This document shows positions 32,450-41,934 of a stretch of 64,000 bases of DNA, piece after piece. The notes below the pieces were generated by a model. The model was not told where the DNA came from, searched no databases, and worked only from the letters and a program-made list of their open reading frames with translations. How positions within the stretch are numbered: the first letter of the stretch is position 1; each line of letters starts with the position of its first letter. The stretch comes from an uncultured Polaribacter sp. (GTDB lineage: Bacteria > Bacteroidota > Bacteroidia > Flavobacteriales > Flavobacteriaceae), in the NCBI RefSeq assembly GCF_947503875.1, contig NZ_CANNFH010000004.1, positions 124,001 to 188,000 of the forward strand. The letters run 5' to 3'. Both the position numbers and the translations under genes were made by a program.

Positions 32450-35119
32450 ATGATAAAAAAGATTTTATTAATCGCATTTATAGCTTTAAATAGCGTTGCA
32501 ATGGTTGCACAAACCACTGTAACAGGTATAGTTACAGATGTTAAAACAGGAGAAACTTTACCTGGGGCCAATATTAAAATTGAAAACAAAGCTGTAGGAA
32601 CTACTACAGATTTTAATGGAAATTTTGTATTAGAAACAGGTGAAAAGCCACCTTTTACCTTAGAAATCTCTGTTTTAGGGTATAAAATGGAAAAAGTACA
32701 GATTACTAAAGAAAAACAAAAAATCACAGTAAAACTAACGGAAAACGAAACTTCTTTAGATGAAATTGTACTTTCGGCATCTAGAACGCCAGAACGTATT
32801 ATGGAATCTCCGGTAACTATTGAGAGGTTAGATGCTAGAGCAATTAAAAACACCTCTGCACCTTCTTTTTACGATGGTTTAGAAAACCTAAAAGGGGTTG
32901 ATGTAAACACCAACAGTTTAACTTTTAAGTCTGTAAATACAAGAGGTTTTGCAACATTTGCCAATACCCGTTTTATGCAATTGGTAGATGGTATGGACAA
33001 TTCATCACCAGCATTAAATTTTGCTATTGGTAATTTATTGGGAATGTCTGAATTAGATGTAAACACAGTTGAATTATTACCTGGTGCAGCATCTGCTTTA
33101 TATGGTGCAAACGCATTTAATGGTATTATGTTTATGACTAGTAAAAGCCCTTTTGATGACCAAGGAATTAGCGTTGGTTTAAAAGGAGGAGTTACTAGCC
33201 AAAACGCAGGTGGAAACAATGAATTTACAGATTTTAATATTAGAATGGCTTATGCTTTCTCAGATAAATTTGCGGCAAAAGCAACTTTATCTGTGTTAAA
33301 TGGTACAGATTGGTTTGCTACAGATTATAGAAATACAACTGTAGGTTTAAGAGGAGCTGTCTTAGCACCCGGAGATAGAAATACAGATAACAATTTTAAT
33401 GGAGTAAACATTTACGGGGATGTTGCTGCTGTAGATTTAGGTGGTGCTATTGGTAGAGTTAGTAGAACAGGTTATGAAGAAAGAGATTTAATGGACTACG
33501 ATGTAGAAAGTGTGAAATTTGGAGGGTCATTAAATTATAGACCTTTTGGAGATGATCGTTTAGAAATAATTTGGAATTCTAAGCTGGGTACTGGAACAAC
33601 ACAGTATTTAGGTGGTCAAAAATATAGCATTCAAAATTTTTTCTTACAACAGCATAAATTAGAAGTTAAAGGAAATAACTTTTTTGTAAGAGGTTATGTA
33701 ACTAGCGAAAATGCAGGTGACTCTTTCAATACGCTTTTTGCAGCCTTAAACGTAAATAGAGCGTGGAGCTCAGACCAAAATTGGTTTGGAGAATATGCTG
33801 CTGCATATTTAGGCGCTGTTCCTGGTGTAGATGCTTCTAGCCATGCTTCTGCAAGAGCTTTTGCAGATAGAAACAGATTAATTCCTGGCACTCCAGCATT
33901 TGAAAACGCATTAAATAAAGTAATTTCAGATCCTGATTTATTAACAGGAGCATTATTTAGAGATGAAACGAAGTTATATCATTCTGATGCTAATTATAAT
34001 TTTAAAGATCAAATTGAGTTTGCAGAAATTCAAGTTGGTGGTTCTTACAGAAGGTACTCTTTAAATTCTTTTGGTAGTATATTTACAGATGCAGATGGAC
34101 CAATAGATTATGATGAATATGGTGTTTACACACAAGCACAAAAAAGCTTTTTAGAAGAAGATCGTTTAAAAGTTACAGCTTCTTTACGTTATGATAAAGC
34201 ACAAAATTTTGATGGTAATTTTTCTCCAAGAGTATCTTTAGCTTATGCAGCAGGAGAAAATAAAAATCAAAATTTTAGAGCTTCTTTTCAAACAGGTTTT
34301 AGAAACCCAACTACACAAGACCAATACATAGGTTTAGATGTAGGTAATGCAATATTAGTTGGTTCTGCACCAGATAACTTAGACAATAGAATAGAGTATT
34401 TAGATGCTAGTGGTAATACACAATCTTTACTTATTAGAGATGCTTACGAAAACTCTTTCACCATAGAAAGTGGTGGTACAGTTGCAGCAGAAGTAGATTT
34501 AGTACAACCAGAAAAAGTTACCGCTTTTGAAGCAGGTTATAGAGGTTTGGTAAATTTAGGAGAATCTAAAGTTACTATAGACTTAAGTGCTTATTATAAT
34601 CAATATGAAGATTTTATTGCCAACAGAAATGTGTTAACACGTGGTACAGATAATGCTTTTAAAGTTACACAAGTATATACAAATACAGATGCAAACATTA
34701 ATTCTTATGGAGCAACAATTGGCGTAAATACAAAAATTTTAAAAGGTTTTAACTTAGGTTTTAATTATACTTATGCTAAATTTGAATTTGATCAAGCATC
34801 AGACCCAAGTTTTGAAGCAGGTTTTAATACTCCAGAACACAAAGTAAAATTACAATTTGGGAAGCCAGATTTATTTAAAAACTTTGGCTTTAATGTAAAC
34901 GCAAGATATCAAACAGAATTTTTATGGGAATCTACATTTGTAGATGCTATGATTGGAGAAAGAGTGGTATTAGATGCACAAATTAATTATGCAGTACCTT
35001 CTTTAAAATCGATCTTTAAAATTGGTGGAGCAAATTTAACAGGTCAAGAGTATTTAAGTGCTCCTGGTGTTGGTGCAATAGGTTCTCAATACTACATTTC
35101 TTGGACAATTAACAATTAA
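32450..35119 (+). CDS. TonB-dependent outer-membrane receptor with carboxypeptidase-like domain
   Basis: About 889 residues from ATG 32450. Signal peptide (IKKILLIAFIALNSVAMVAQ), an N-terminal carboxypeptidase-regulatory-like domain (TVTGIVTDVKTGETLPGANI), the plug domain (about 115-240; PESPVTIERLDARAI type TonB-proximal segment and LLPGAASALYGANAFNGIMF), then a 22-strand-type barrel. It imports an unknown ligand across the outer membrane using TonB energy. The next gene, 14 bp downstream, encodes a lipoprotein of SGNH type, which may act on the ligand at the cell surface. A near-consensus box (TACTTTGC) lies about 25 nt before the start. The ligand cannot be inferred. Confidence 0.9.
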   Translation: MIKKILLIAFIALNSVAMVAQTTVTGIVTDVKTGETLPGANIKIENKAVGTTTDFNGNFVLETGEKPPFTLEISVLGYKMEKVQITKEKQKITVKLTENETSLDEIVLSASRTPERIMESPVTIERLDARAIKNTSAPSFYDGLENLKGVDVNTNSLTFKSVNTRGFATFANTRFMQLVDGMDNSSPALNFAIGNLLGMSELDVNTVELLPGAASALYGANAFNGIMFMTSKSPFDDQGISVGLKGGVTSQNAGGNNEFTDFNIRMAYAFSDKFAAKATLSVLNGTDWFATDYRNTTVGLRGAVLAPGDRNTDNNFNGVNIYGDVAAVDLGGAIGRVSRTGYEERDLMDYDVESVKFGGSLNYRPFGDDRLEIIWNSKLGTGTTQYLGGQKYSIQNFFLQQHKLEVKGNNFFVRGYVTSENAGDSFNTLFAALNVNRAWSSDQNWFGEYAAAYLGAVPGVDASSHASARAFADRNRLIPGTPAFENALNKVISDPDLLTGALFRDETKLYHSDANYNFKDQIEFAEIQVGGSYRRYSLNSFGSIFTDADGPIDYDEYGVYTQAQKSFLEEDRLKVTASLRYDKAQNFDGNFSPRVSLAYAAGENKNQNFRASFQTGFRNPTTQDQYIGLDVGNAILVGSAPDNLDNRIEYLDASGNTQSLLIRDAYENSFTIESGGTVAAEVDLVQPEKVTAFEAGYRGLVNLGESKVTIDLSAYYNQYEDFIANRNVLTRGTDNAFKVTQVYTNTDANINSYGATIGVNTKILKGFNLGFNYTYAKFEFDQASDPSFEAGFNTPEHKVKLQFGKPDLFKNFGFNVNARYQTEFLWESTFVDAMIGERVVLDAQINYAVPSLKSIFKIGGANLTGQEYLSAPGVGAIGSQYYISWTINN

Positions 35120-35133
35120 AAATATAACACTTT

Positions 35134-36615
35134 ATGAAAAATTATAAATATATAGCATTGTTTCTCTTAGCTATGGGCTCAATATCTTGTGAAAACACGG
35201 ATTTTGATCCATTACCAGCGGAGGCAGAAGCACCATTTGTAGCCTTAAATACTAATGGGATAGATTTCTCTAGGTTTGTATCTGTAGGAGCCTCTTTTAC
35301 AGCAGGTTTTACAGATAATGGCTTATTTATTGCTGGTCAAGAAAACTCTTTTCCCAATATATTAGCTACAAAGTTTAATACTACGTTTAACCAACCTTTA
35401 ATGAATGATAATTTTGGTGGTTTAGCAGTAGGAGGAAACAGAATATTAGAGCCTAGATTTGTGTTTGGTGGATCTGGACCAGTACCTTTAGAAAGTGTAA
35501 TTGGTGGGGTAACTGTAAGTACAGATATTGTTTTAAACAACCCAACAGGACCGTTTAATAACTTAGGAGTACCAGGTGCAAAAAGTTTTCATATGATTGC
35601 ACCAGGTTATGGAAGTTTGGCTAATTTTCCTGCGGCAGCAAACCCTTATGCTATTCGTTTAACAGGAACATCACCTAACAAATCTATGTTAGAATTAGCA
35701 GTAGAACAAAACCCAACTTTTTTCACATTATCTGAGGTTGGTGGTAATGATATATTAGGATTTGCCACTTCTGGTGGAGATGGTTCTAACCCAATAACGC
35801 CAACAGCAACTTTTGATTTTGCACTAACAATGCTTGTAAATGGCTTAACAGCAAATGGTGCAAAAGGTGCTATAGGTAATTTACCAAACATTACAAGCTT
35901 ATCTTTCTTTACAACAGTTGCGCACAATGCAGTGCCTTTAGATGAAGCAACTGCTGCGCAATTAAATGCAGGCTATGCTGCATATAATGGTGGTTTGCAA
36001 CAAGCCTTTGCTGCTTTAAGTCAACTTGCACCTGGTCTTTTTACAGAGGAAGAAGTAAATAGGCGTACTATAAATTTTACAGCTGGACAAAATGCTGTAG
36101 TTATTGTAGATGAAAATTTAACAGATTTAGCAGCCTTAAATCCTGCTTTTGCAGCTATACCCCAATTTAGACAAGCAACTGCAGAAGATTTAATTTTGCT
36201 CACAGCTTCCTCCTTATTACCAAATGGAGGTGGTACTGCAACTCCTTTAAGCGATACTTTTGTATTAACACCACAAGAGCAACAAGAAATTGCTACAGCA
36301 ACAGATGCTTACAATGCCTCTATTGCCAATATTGCAGCATCTAAAGGAATTGCCTTAGTAGATTTAAATGCTATATTAGTAGAAGCGTCACAAGGTGGTG
36401 TAACTTTTGATGAGTCTTTTTTAACCACAGACTTGGTTACTGGTGGTTTAATTAGTTTAGATGGTGTACACTTAACAAGTAGAGGTTATGCTAAAATGGC
36501 CAATGCCTTTTTAGAAGCTATAGATGCAACTTATGGATCTAATTTTGGACAAGCAACAGATGGTTTAGCTAAAGCGGATGACTATCCAACAAATTACTCG
36601 CCTACTTTAAGATAA
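35134..36615 (+). CDS. SGNH/GDSL-type lipoprotein
   Basis: A 493-residue lipoprotein: signal ending SISCENT (lipobox), then a domain with the order of SGNH hydrolase blocks. Block I is modified: SVGASFTAGFTDNGLF replaces G-D-S with G-A-S, which still places a Ser. Block III is EVGGNDILGF and block V is LDGVHLTSRGYAKMANAFLEAI (D and H of the triad). SGNH enzymes cut esters of lipids or acetylated sugars. It follows the TonB receptor by 14 bp, so it is probably an outer-leaflet partner of that receptor. An intrinsic terminator follows the stop. Confidence 0.8.
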   Translation: MKNYKYIALFLLAMGSISCENTDFDPLPAEAEAPFVALNTNGIDFSRFVSVGASFTAGFTDNGLFIAGQENSFPNILATKFNTTFNQPLMNDNFGGLAVGGNRILEPRFVFGGSGPVPLESVIGGVTVSTDIVLNNPTGPFNNLGVPGAKSFHMIAPGYGSLANFPAAANPYAIRLTGTSPNKSMLELAVEQNPTFFTLSEVGGNDILGFATSGGDGSNPITPTATFDFALTMLVNGLTANGAKGAIGNLPNITSLSFFTTVAHNAVPLDEATAAQLNAGYAAYNGGLQQAFAALSQLAPGLFTEEEVNRRTINFTAGQNAVVIVDENLTDLAALNPAFAAIPQFRQATAEDLILLTASSLLPNGGGTATPLSDTFVLTPQEQQEIATATDAYNASIANIAASKGIALVDLNAILVEASQGGVTFDESFLTTDLVTGGLISLDGVHLTSRGYAKMANAFLEAIDATYGSNFGQATDGLAKADDYPTNYSPTLR

Positions 36616-36640
36616 AGTTTAAAGAGTTTTTTATAAATAA

Positions 36641-36670
36641 AAAGGTTGCGCATTTGCGCAATCTTTTTAT
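36641..36670. terminator. Terminator between the SGNH lipoprotein gene and sufS
   Basis: The stem GGTTGCGCA / TGCGCAATCT (about 36644-36664) is flanked by A-rich and T-rich runs, so it can serve both convergent genes. Confidence 0.75.
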
Positions 36671-36688
36671 TTTAATCGTATTTGTATA

Positions 36689-37903
36689 TTAAGACAGCAT
36701 CATAACTGCTCTTTTAACTCCTGCCACTAATACATCAATTTCTTCTTTGGTGTTGTAAAATGAGAAAGATGCTCTTACAGTACCAGGGATTTGGTAAAAA
36801 TCCATAATAGGCTGTGCACAATGATGACCTGTTCTAACTGCAATACCCAATTTATCTAAAATTGCACCAATATCATAAGGGTGAATATCACCTACATTAA
36901 AAGAAATTACCGCAGTTTTTTCAGCTGTATTCCCAAAGATTTTTAAACCTTCTATTTTTAATAGTTCTTGTGTTCCGTAGGCTAATAACTCTGCTTCATA
37001 AGCAGCTATTTCATTAAAACCTACAGCATTCATATAATCTAAGGCAGCACCAAAAGCAATACCACCACAAATATTTGGTGTTCCTGCTTCAAACTTATGA
37101 GGCAAACCTGCATAGGTTGTTTTTTCAAAAGAAACGGTGGCAATCATTTCTCCTCCACCTTGGTAAGGTGGCAATTTCTCTAACCATTCTTGCTTGCCAT
37201 ATAATAACCCAACTCCTGTTGGACCACATAATTTGTGAGCAGATGCCACATAAAAATCAACATTTAATGCTTGTACATCTGGTTTAATATGTGGTGTTGC
37301 TTGTGCCCCATCAATTAAAACAGCCGCATTAAATTGGTGCGCTTTTTCTATAATTTCTTCAATAGGATTTACAGTACCCAAAGCATTAGAAACATGATTA
37401 CAAAAAACTAATTTTGTCTTCTCGTTTACCAAATCGTGATAAACATTCATATCTAAAGAACCATTTTCTAACATTGGTATTACCTTTAAAATGGCACCAG
37501 TTTTCTCGCAAAGCATTTGCCAAGGCACAATATTAGAATGATGTTCTAAAGCAGAAACAATTATTTCATCGTCTTTTTGTAAAAGAGATGCAAAACCAGA
37601 TGCAACCATATTTATACTATGAGTTGTACCAGAGGTTAAAATAATTTCATAAGCCTCTTTGGCATTAAAATGTTTTTGAACCTTTAAACGCGCTTCCTCA
37701 TATTTATCTGTTGCTTCTTGACTTAAAGTATGCACACCTCTATGAATGTTAGAGTTATAATTGCTATAATAATCTACTATAGCATCTATAACTACTTGTG
37801 GTGTTTGTGAAGTAGCTGCATTATCAAAATAAACCAAAGGTTTACCATGAACTTCTCTTTTTAAGATTGGAAAATCGGCTCTAATTTTATCAACATTAAT
37901 CAT
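36689..37903 (-). CDS. sufS: Cysteine desulfurase SufS
   Basis: A 404-residue PLP enzyme of the SufS/CsdA class. The Schiff-base lysine is in YVASAHKLCGPTG, the catalytic cysteine in RTGHHCAQPIM. It removes sulfur from cysteine and hands it to the SUF scaffold for iron-sulfur cluster assembly in the cytoplasm. In most Flavobacteria sufS is directly downstream of sufD; here it is separated from sufD (40509) by two unrelated genes and a broken gene and has its own -7 box (37923-37930). The start gives MINVDKIRADFPIL, the standard N-terminus. Confidence 0.96.
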   Translation of the reverse strand: MINVDKIRADFPILKREVHGKPLVYFDNAATSQTPQVVIDAIVDYYSNYNSNIHRGVHTLSQEATDKYEEARLKVQKHFNAKEAYEIILTSGTTHSINMVASGFASLLQKDDEIIVSALEHHSNIVPWQMLCEKTGAILKVIPMLENGSLDMNVYHDLVNEKTKLVFCNHVSNALGTVNPIEEIIEKAHQFNAAVLIDGAQATPHIKPDVQALNVDFYVASAHKLCGPTGVGLLYGKQEWLEKLPPYQGGGEMIATVSFEKTTYAGLPHKFEAGTPNICGGIAFGAALDYMNAVGFNEIAAYEAELLAYGTQELLKIEGLKIFGNTAEKTAVISFNVGDIHPYDIGAILDKLGIAVRTGHHCAQPIMDFYQIPGTVRASFSFYNTKEEIDVLVAGVKRAVMMLS

Positions 37904-37922
37904 ACAAAATCAATTTAGATAA

Positions 37923-37930
37923 CAAAGATA
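37923..37930 (-). promoter_or_regulatory. -7 box of sufS
   Basis: The reverse-strand TATCTTTG fits the consensus and ends 19 nt before the sufS start codon, so sufS can be transcribed apart from sufABCD. Confidence 0.6.
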
Positions 37931-38004
37931 AAGGTTGATTTCTTAAACTGATACTAAAACTCAGTATGATTTTCTTATTTTTACCTTATAAACCTCACTA
38001 AGTA

Positions 38005-39324
38005 ATGAAAATCTTTAAACGAATTCTACTCTTACTTTTAGCCACAATTATTATTGCCATTGTTTACAATTACCCAAAATTAAATATTTTGGCGGGTTAC
38101 TCTGCAAAAAATACGGCCTCTTCTGTTTTTTTAGCAGGAAGAACACTCGCTTTTACAGATAGTACAGATAATAATTTTTCGCCTGTAAATTTAGCTTCAG
38201 ACCAAATAGATAAAGAAAAAAAAATAGCAATTTCTTCGGCTTTTAATTTATTAACCCGAAAAGCAATATATAGAAAAGGATTGGGCACTGTGCTAATACT
38301 AGATAAAAATGATGAAACTGCTCAGTATCTCTCACCAAAAAGACTAAAACCAGACAATACAACTCCATTTCCTTATGGTAATGCACCACAAAAAGATAGT
38401 ATCTTAAAAAACATAGATTATAAAAAATTAAATAAAACGGTAGCTTCTATTTTCGGAAAACGACAAACAAGAGCTGTTTTGGTTTTGCATAAAGACCAAA
38501 TTATAGCCGAAAAATATGCAGATGGTTTTGATAAAGATTCAAAAATTTTAGGTTGGTCTATGACTAAAAGTATTACAAGTACTGTTTTTGGGATTTTACA
38601 ACATCAAAACAAATTAAATGTTTTTGATAAAGCACCTATTGCTTCATGGCAAAATGATGAAAGAAAAGAAATTACCATTCACAATTTACTACAAATGAAC
38701 TCTGGTTTAGAGTGGGATGAAAATTACAACGAAATTTCTGATGCTACAAAAATGCTTTTTTTAGAAAAAGACATGACTAAAATACAAGAAAACAAACCTT
38801 TAGTTGGTAAACCAAATAAAAGTTGGAACTATTCCTCAGGAACAAGTAATTTATTATCTGGTATTTTAAGAAAGCAGTTTACTACACATCAAACCTATTT
38901 AGATTTTTGGTACACCAATTTTATCGATAAAATTGGTATGAATTCTATGGTTGTTGAAGCAGATTTAGCCGGGAATTATGTGGCCTCTTCTTATGCTTGG
39001 GCAACTGCAAGAGATTGGGCAAAGTTTGGTTTGCTCTATTTGAATAAAGGCAATTGGAATGGCGAACAAATTTTTAACGAAAATTGGGTAAATTACGTAA
39101 CCAAACCAACACCAACTTCTAACGGAACTTATGGTGCACAATTTTGGTTGAATGCTGAAAAACAATTTAAAGATGTACCTAAAAGCATGTACTTTGCAGA
39201 CGGTTACCAAGGGCAACGCGTGTATATTTTACCAGAACAAGAGTTGGTAATTGTGCGCTTTGGGCTTTCTTGGTTTGATGAAAATGTGTTTTTATTGGGA
39301 ATCTTAGACGCAGTGAAAAGTTAA
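38005..39324 (+). CDS. Serine hydrolase of the beta-lactamase / 6-aminohexanoate-dimer hydrolase type
   Basis: A 439-residue protein with an N-terminal membrane anchor (ILLLLLATIIIAIVYNY) and a class C beta-lactamase-like domain. S-M-T-K in ILGWSMTKSITSTVFG is the S-x-x-K motif; the Y-S-S segment is in NKSWNYSSGTSNLLSG; the third motif region is around the C-terminal ADGYQGQRVYILPEQELVIV. Family members hydrolyse amides or esters; the true substrate is unknown. It points away from sufS and interrupts the usual suf order. Location: periplasmic, anchored to the inner membrane (inferred). Confidence 0.85.
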   Translation: MKIFKRILLLLLATIIIAIVYNYPKLNILAGYSAKNTASSVFLAGRTLAFTDSTDNNFSPVNLASDQIDKEKKIAISSAFNLLTRKAIYRKGLGTVLILDKNDETAQYLSPKRLKPDNTTPFPYGNAPQKDSILKNIDYKKLNKTVASIFGKRQTRAVLVLHKDQIIAEKYADGFDKDSKILGWSMTKSITSTVFGILQHQNKLNVFDKAPIASWQNDERKEITIHNLLQMNSGLEWDENYNEISDATKMLFLEKDMTKIQENKPLVGKPNKSWNYSSGTSNLLSGILRKQFTTHQTYLDFWYTNFIDKIGMNSMVVEADLAGNYVASSYAWATARDWAKFGLLYLNKGNWNGEQIFNENWVNYVTKPTPTSNGTYGAQFWLNAEKQFKDVPKSMYFADGYQGQRVYILPEQELVIVRFGLSWFDENVFLLGILDAVKS

Positions 39325-39348
39325 AAATAAATTACTTGTAAAAATATT

Positions 39349-39999
39349 TTATTTAAATAAAGCGTCTAAAGTTAAAATATCTAAAAAACCATCAGGATAA
39401 AGGTTATTGTTCTTTTCAAACAGTTGTATACCTTTTAAAGTTTGTATTTTATAAAGACCGTCTACTGTAACATCTATTCCATTAGCTACTAATTTCTTTT
39501 GTACTTCATAAATTAGTGGGCTTTTATCTCCATAAACTATTTTTCTATCTGCATTAAACATCTGTTTAATTTTATTTACTTCTTGGTTTTTCTTGTAGTG
39601 TTTTAATTCTAAACCTTGTTCTTCTAAAAATTTAATTTCTTGGTTAGACAAACCATTCTTTTTTAAAAAAGCAGATTTTTCTAATTTACTTTCATAATAC
39701 CTAATAGTAGCTAATTTGTCAGAATATTTAGCAATCGCTAATTTTGTTTGCTCATCATCATTTTTTGGAGTTCTAACGTCTATACTATTAGCAGTATATT
39801 GCATAATTACAAAACTATTAAGATCCTCTACAGCCTTATTATAATTAAGAACTAATTCTTGATTATGGTATTCTAGATCTAATTTCTTATCCGTTTTATA
39901 ATTTACTTTTGGTGCATTATATCTTTTGTACTGGTTGTATTTGGAAAAACCAATGATAAAAGCAATAATTAATAATAATAAAATAATTAGCTGTTTCAT
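39349..39999 (-). CDS. Membrane-anchored peptidoglycan-binding domain protein
   Basis: A 216-residue protein from ATG 39999: N-terminal membrane helix (LIILLLLIIAFIIGF), a helical charged middle (about 35-150) and a C-terminal PG_binding_1-like domain (about 155-215; LIYEVQKKLVANGIDVTVDG then LYKIQTLKGIQLFEKNNN). It probably binds cell wall in the periplasm; no catalytic domain is present. An upstream in-frame TTG (40038) overlaps the -7 box at 40036-40043, so the ATG is preferred. It is convergent with the serine hydrolase gene (24 bp between the ends). Confidence 0.72.
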   Translation of the reverse strand: MKQLIILLLLIIAFIIGFSKYNQYKRYNAPKVNYKTDKKLDLEYHNQELVLNYNKAVEDLNSFVIMQYTANSIDVRTPKNDDEQTKLAIAKYSDKLATIRYYESKLEKSAFLKKNGLSNQEIKFLEEQGLELKHYKKNQEVNKIKQMFNADRKIVYGDKSPLIYEVQKKLVANGIDVTVDGLYKIQTLKGIQLFEKNNNLYPDGFLDILTLDALFK

Positions 40000-40035
40000 A
40001 ATAGAACTATCTAATGGAAAAGTTTTGATTTTGCA

Positions 40036-40043
40036 CAAAAATA
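40036..40043 (-). promoter_or_regulatory. -7 box of the peptidoglycan-binding gene
   Basis: The reverse-strand TATTTTTG fits TAnnTTTG and lies 36 nt before ATG 39999. It overlaps the in-frame TTG at 40038. Confidence 0.45.
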
Positions 40044-40154
40044 ACTAAAAGTTTTTAAAGCTATATTGTTATTAAATTGTTGCAAAGGAAAAACAACAAA
40101 ATTCTCTTTTACATTTTTAATACTGATAAAGAAACTATATAAGAAAAGACCAGT

Positions 40155-40379
40155 CTAAATTGAGTGGTTTACCCATAAATTAATTATATAACTTAACTTT
40201 TTACCTTTAATTAAACCTAATGCTAAGGCAATTACGCCAATTGCAATTGTGATTTAGTAGCCTGTCTTATTTTAGGTTCTAAAAAATCTAAGTTACCAAT
40301 AGAAACCTGTGTTTCTGGCTTTAACATAGTATAAATATCGTAAGCAATTAGTAACACTGTTTTATTTGTTTGGTTTCAT
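40155..40379 (-). pseudogene. Frameshifted small membrane-protein gene
   Basis: The 509-bp gap between the peptidoglycan-binding gene and sufD contains a broken reading frame on the reverse strand. From GTG 40357 it reads LLIAYDIYTMLKPETQVSIG, then NLDFLEPKIRQATK, then runs into a stop. One base out of frame the sequence continues ITIAIGVIALALGLIKGKK and ends at 40155. An ATG at 40379 would need another frameshift. Read together this would be a protein of about 70 residues with one or two membrane helices. The parent family is not recognised. 40044-40154 holds nothing recognisable. Confidence 0.45.
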
Positions 40380-40457
40380 TTTTAATGGTTATTTGATAAT
40401 TCAAAATTAAAAACCTTGCAAGACTAAATATACAATAAATCACATTAATTAGAACAA

Positions 40458-40484
40458 AAAACCACGCTAAAAAGCGTGGTTTTT
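40458..40484. terminator. Terminator of the sufABCD operon
   Basis: The stem AAAACCACGC / GCGTGGTTTT with a TAAAAA loop lies 25 bp beyond the sufD stop codon; A- and T-rich flanks let it act in both directions. Confidence 0.85.
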
Positions 40485-40508
40485 AAATACTAAAAACATC
40501 TTAGATGT

Positions 40509-41822
40509 CTATAAATCAAACCCAATATTAACACCTAATTTATTAGCGATTAATTTGGTAATACGTTGTTTTACTTCTGGTATTTTTACGCTTTCTAAAA
40601 CCGTATTTGCAAAAGCAAACATTAGTAAACCTTTACCTTGCTTTTCTGGTATACCACGTTGTTGCATGTAAAATAATGCATCATCATCTAACTGACCAAT
40701 AGTACAACCATGAGAACATTTTACATCATCTGCAAAAATTTCTAGTTGTGGTTTTGCGTTAATTGTTGCTTTATCACTTAATAAAACGTTATTGTTTTGC
40801 TGATAAGCATTTGTTTTTTGTGCTTCTTTTTCTACAATTACTTTTCCGTTAAAAACTGCTGTAGAACGTTCATCATAAATACCTTTATAATCTTGGTGCG
40901 ACTCACAATTTGGTTCTATGTGATGCACTAAAGTATGATGATCTACATGCTGTTTACCTTCTGTAATAGTAATTCCTTTTAAAATAGAATCTATATGTTC
41001 TCCTTTCTGATAAAAATTTAAATTGTTTCTAGTAATATTACCTCCAAAAGAAAAGGTATGCACAGAAACCACAGAATTCGATTTTTGTTCTATGTAAGAA
41101 TTGTCTACCAAAGAAGCAGAAATTTCATCATCCTGAATTTTATAATAGTCTACATTTGCCGCTTTGTCTGCAAAAACTTCTGTAACTACGTTAGATAAAA
41201 CCGCGTTAGAAGTTAAACTTTGATGACGCTCTATAATTTGTACTTGAGCATTTTCGCCAACAATTATTAAGTTTCTAGGTTGCACCATTGTTGCAGCCTC
41301 TGCACCTGTAATAAAATTAATGATTTGTATTGGTTTTTTAACTACTGTGTTCTTAGGTATATGAATATAAGCGCCTTCTGTAGCAAAAGCCGTGTTTAAA
41401 GACGTTAAGTTGTCTTGCTTTGCCACTTTATTAAAATACTTATCTATAGTCTCTTTATACTTTGGACTACTTAATGCAGATGACATTAAACATACGTCAT
41501 AATGCTCGTGTGTGGTTTGCGATAAGAAAGAACTGTATTTTCCATTAATAAAAACTACTTTATAAGAATCTATTTCATGAATAAAATACTGCTTAACATC
41601 TGCTAACTCTATAGCTTCTACCTTCGCAGGAAATAAACTGTAATCTTGCTTTAAAACCGAGTTTAACGAGGTGTATTTCCAAGCTTCTAATTTTTTAGTA
41701 GGGAAGCCTACTTTCTCAAAATTTTGCAAAGCCTGGGATCTAACTTCGTGCACACTAGAATCTGTATCTACGTTGTCTTCAAATGCAATATATGATGATA
41801 ATAATTTGTCTTGTAATTCCAT
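40509..41822 (-). CDS. sufD: SUF complex protein SufD
   Basis: A 437-residue SufD. The central and C-terminal beta-helix region carries the family segments FADDVKCSHGCTIGQLDDDAL and FYMQQRGIPEKQGKGLLMFA. SufD forms the SufBC2D scaffold complex with SufB and SufC, on which iron-sulfur clusters are built; its conserved His and SufB's Cys are at the interface. It is the last gene of the reverse-strand operon sufA, four-helix-bundle gene, sufB, sufC, sufD, followed by a terminator. The spacer to sufC (108 bp) is an inverted repeat. Confidence 0.95.
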   Translation of the reverse strand: MELQDKLLSSYIAFEDNVDTDSSVHEVRSQALQNFEKVGFPTKKLEAWKYTSLNSVLKQDYSLFPAKVEAIELADVKQYFIHEIDSYKVVFINGKYSSFLSQTTHEHYDVCLMSSALSSPKYKETIDKYFNKVAKQDNLTSLNTAFATEGAYIHIPKNTVVKKPIQIINFITGAEAATMVQPRNLIIVGENAQVQIIERHQSLTSNAVLSNVVTEVFADKAANVDYYKIQDDEISASLVDNSYIEQKSNSVVSVHTFSFGGNITRNNLNFYQKGEHIDSILKGITITEGKQHVDHHTLVHHIEPNCESHQDYKGIYDERSTAVFNGKVIVEKEAQKTNAYQQNNNVLLSDKATINAKPQLEIFADDVKCSHGCTIGQLDDDALFYMQQRGIPEKQGKGLLMFAFANTVLESVKIPEVKQRITKLIANKLGVNIGFDL

Positions 41823-41827
41823 TTTTC

Positions 41828-41934
41828 TTTAGTTTTAAAGTTCAAAGCTTTTAAAGTTTCTAAAGTTCTTTTCTCAAAAATCTTTAGTACTTATCCAACT
41901 TTTAAACTTTTTTACTTTTAAACTTTCTAACTAA
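41828..41934. repeat. Inverted AAAGTT-type repeat between sufC and sufD
   Basis: The left arm (41828-41868, TTTAGTTTTAAAGTTCAAAG...) and right arm (41896-41934, ...ACTTTCTAACTAAAC) are imperfect inverted copies built from AAAGTT-like units. In the direction of transcription the repeat begins at the sufC stop codon. Confidence 0.7.

Noticed and set aside
33121..36203. Reverse frames inside the TonB receptor and SGNH lipoprotein genes
   Set aside because: They are shadows of the two forward genes, without signal peptides or motifs.
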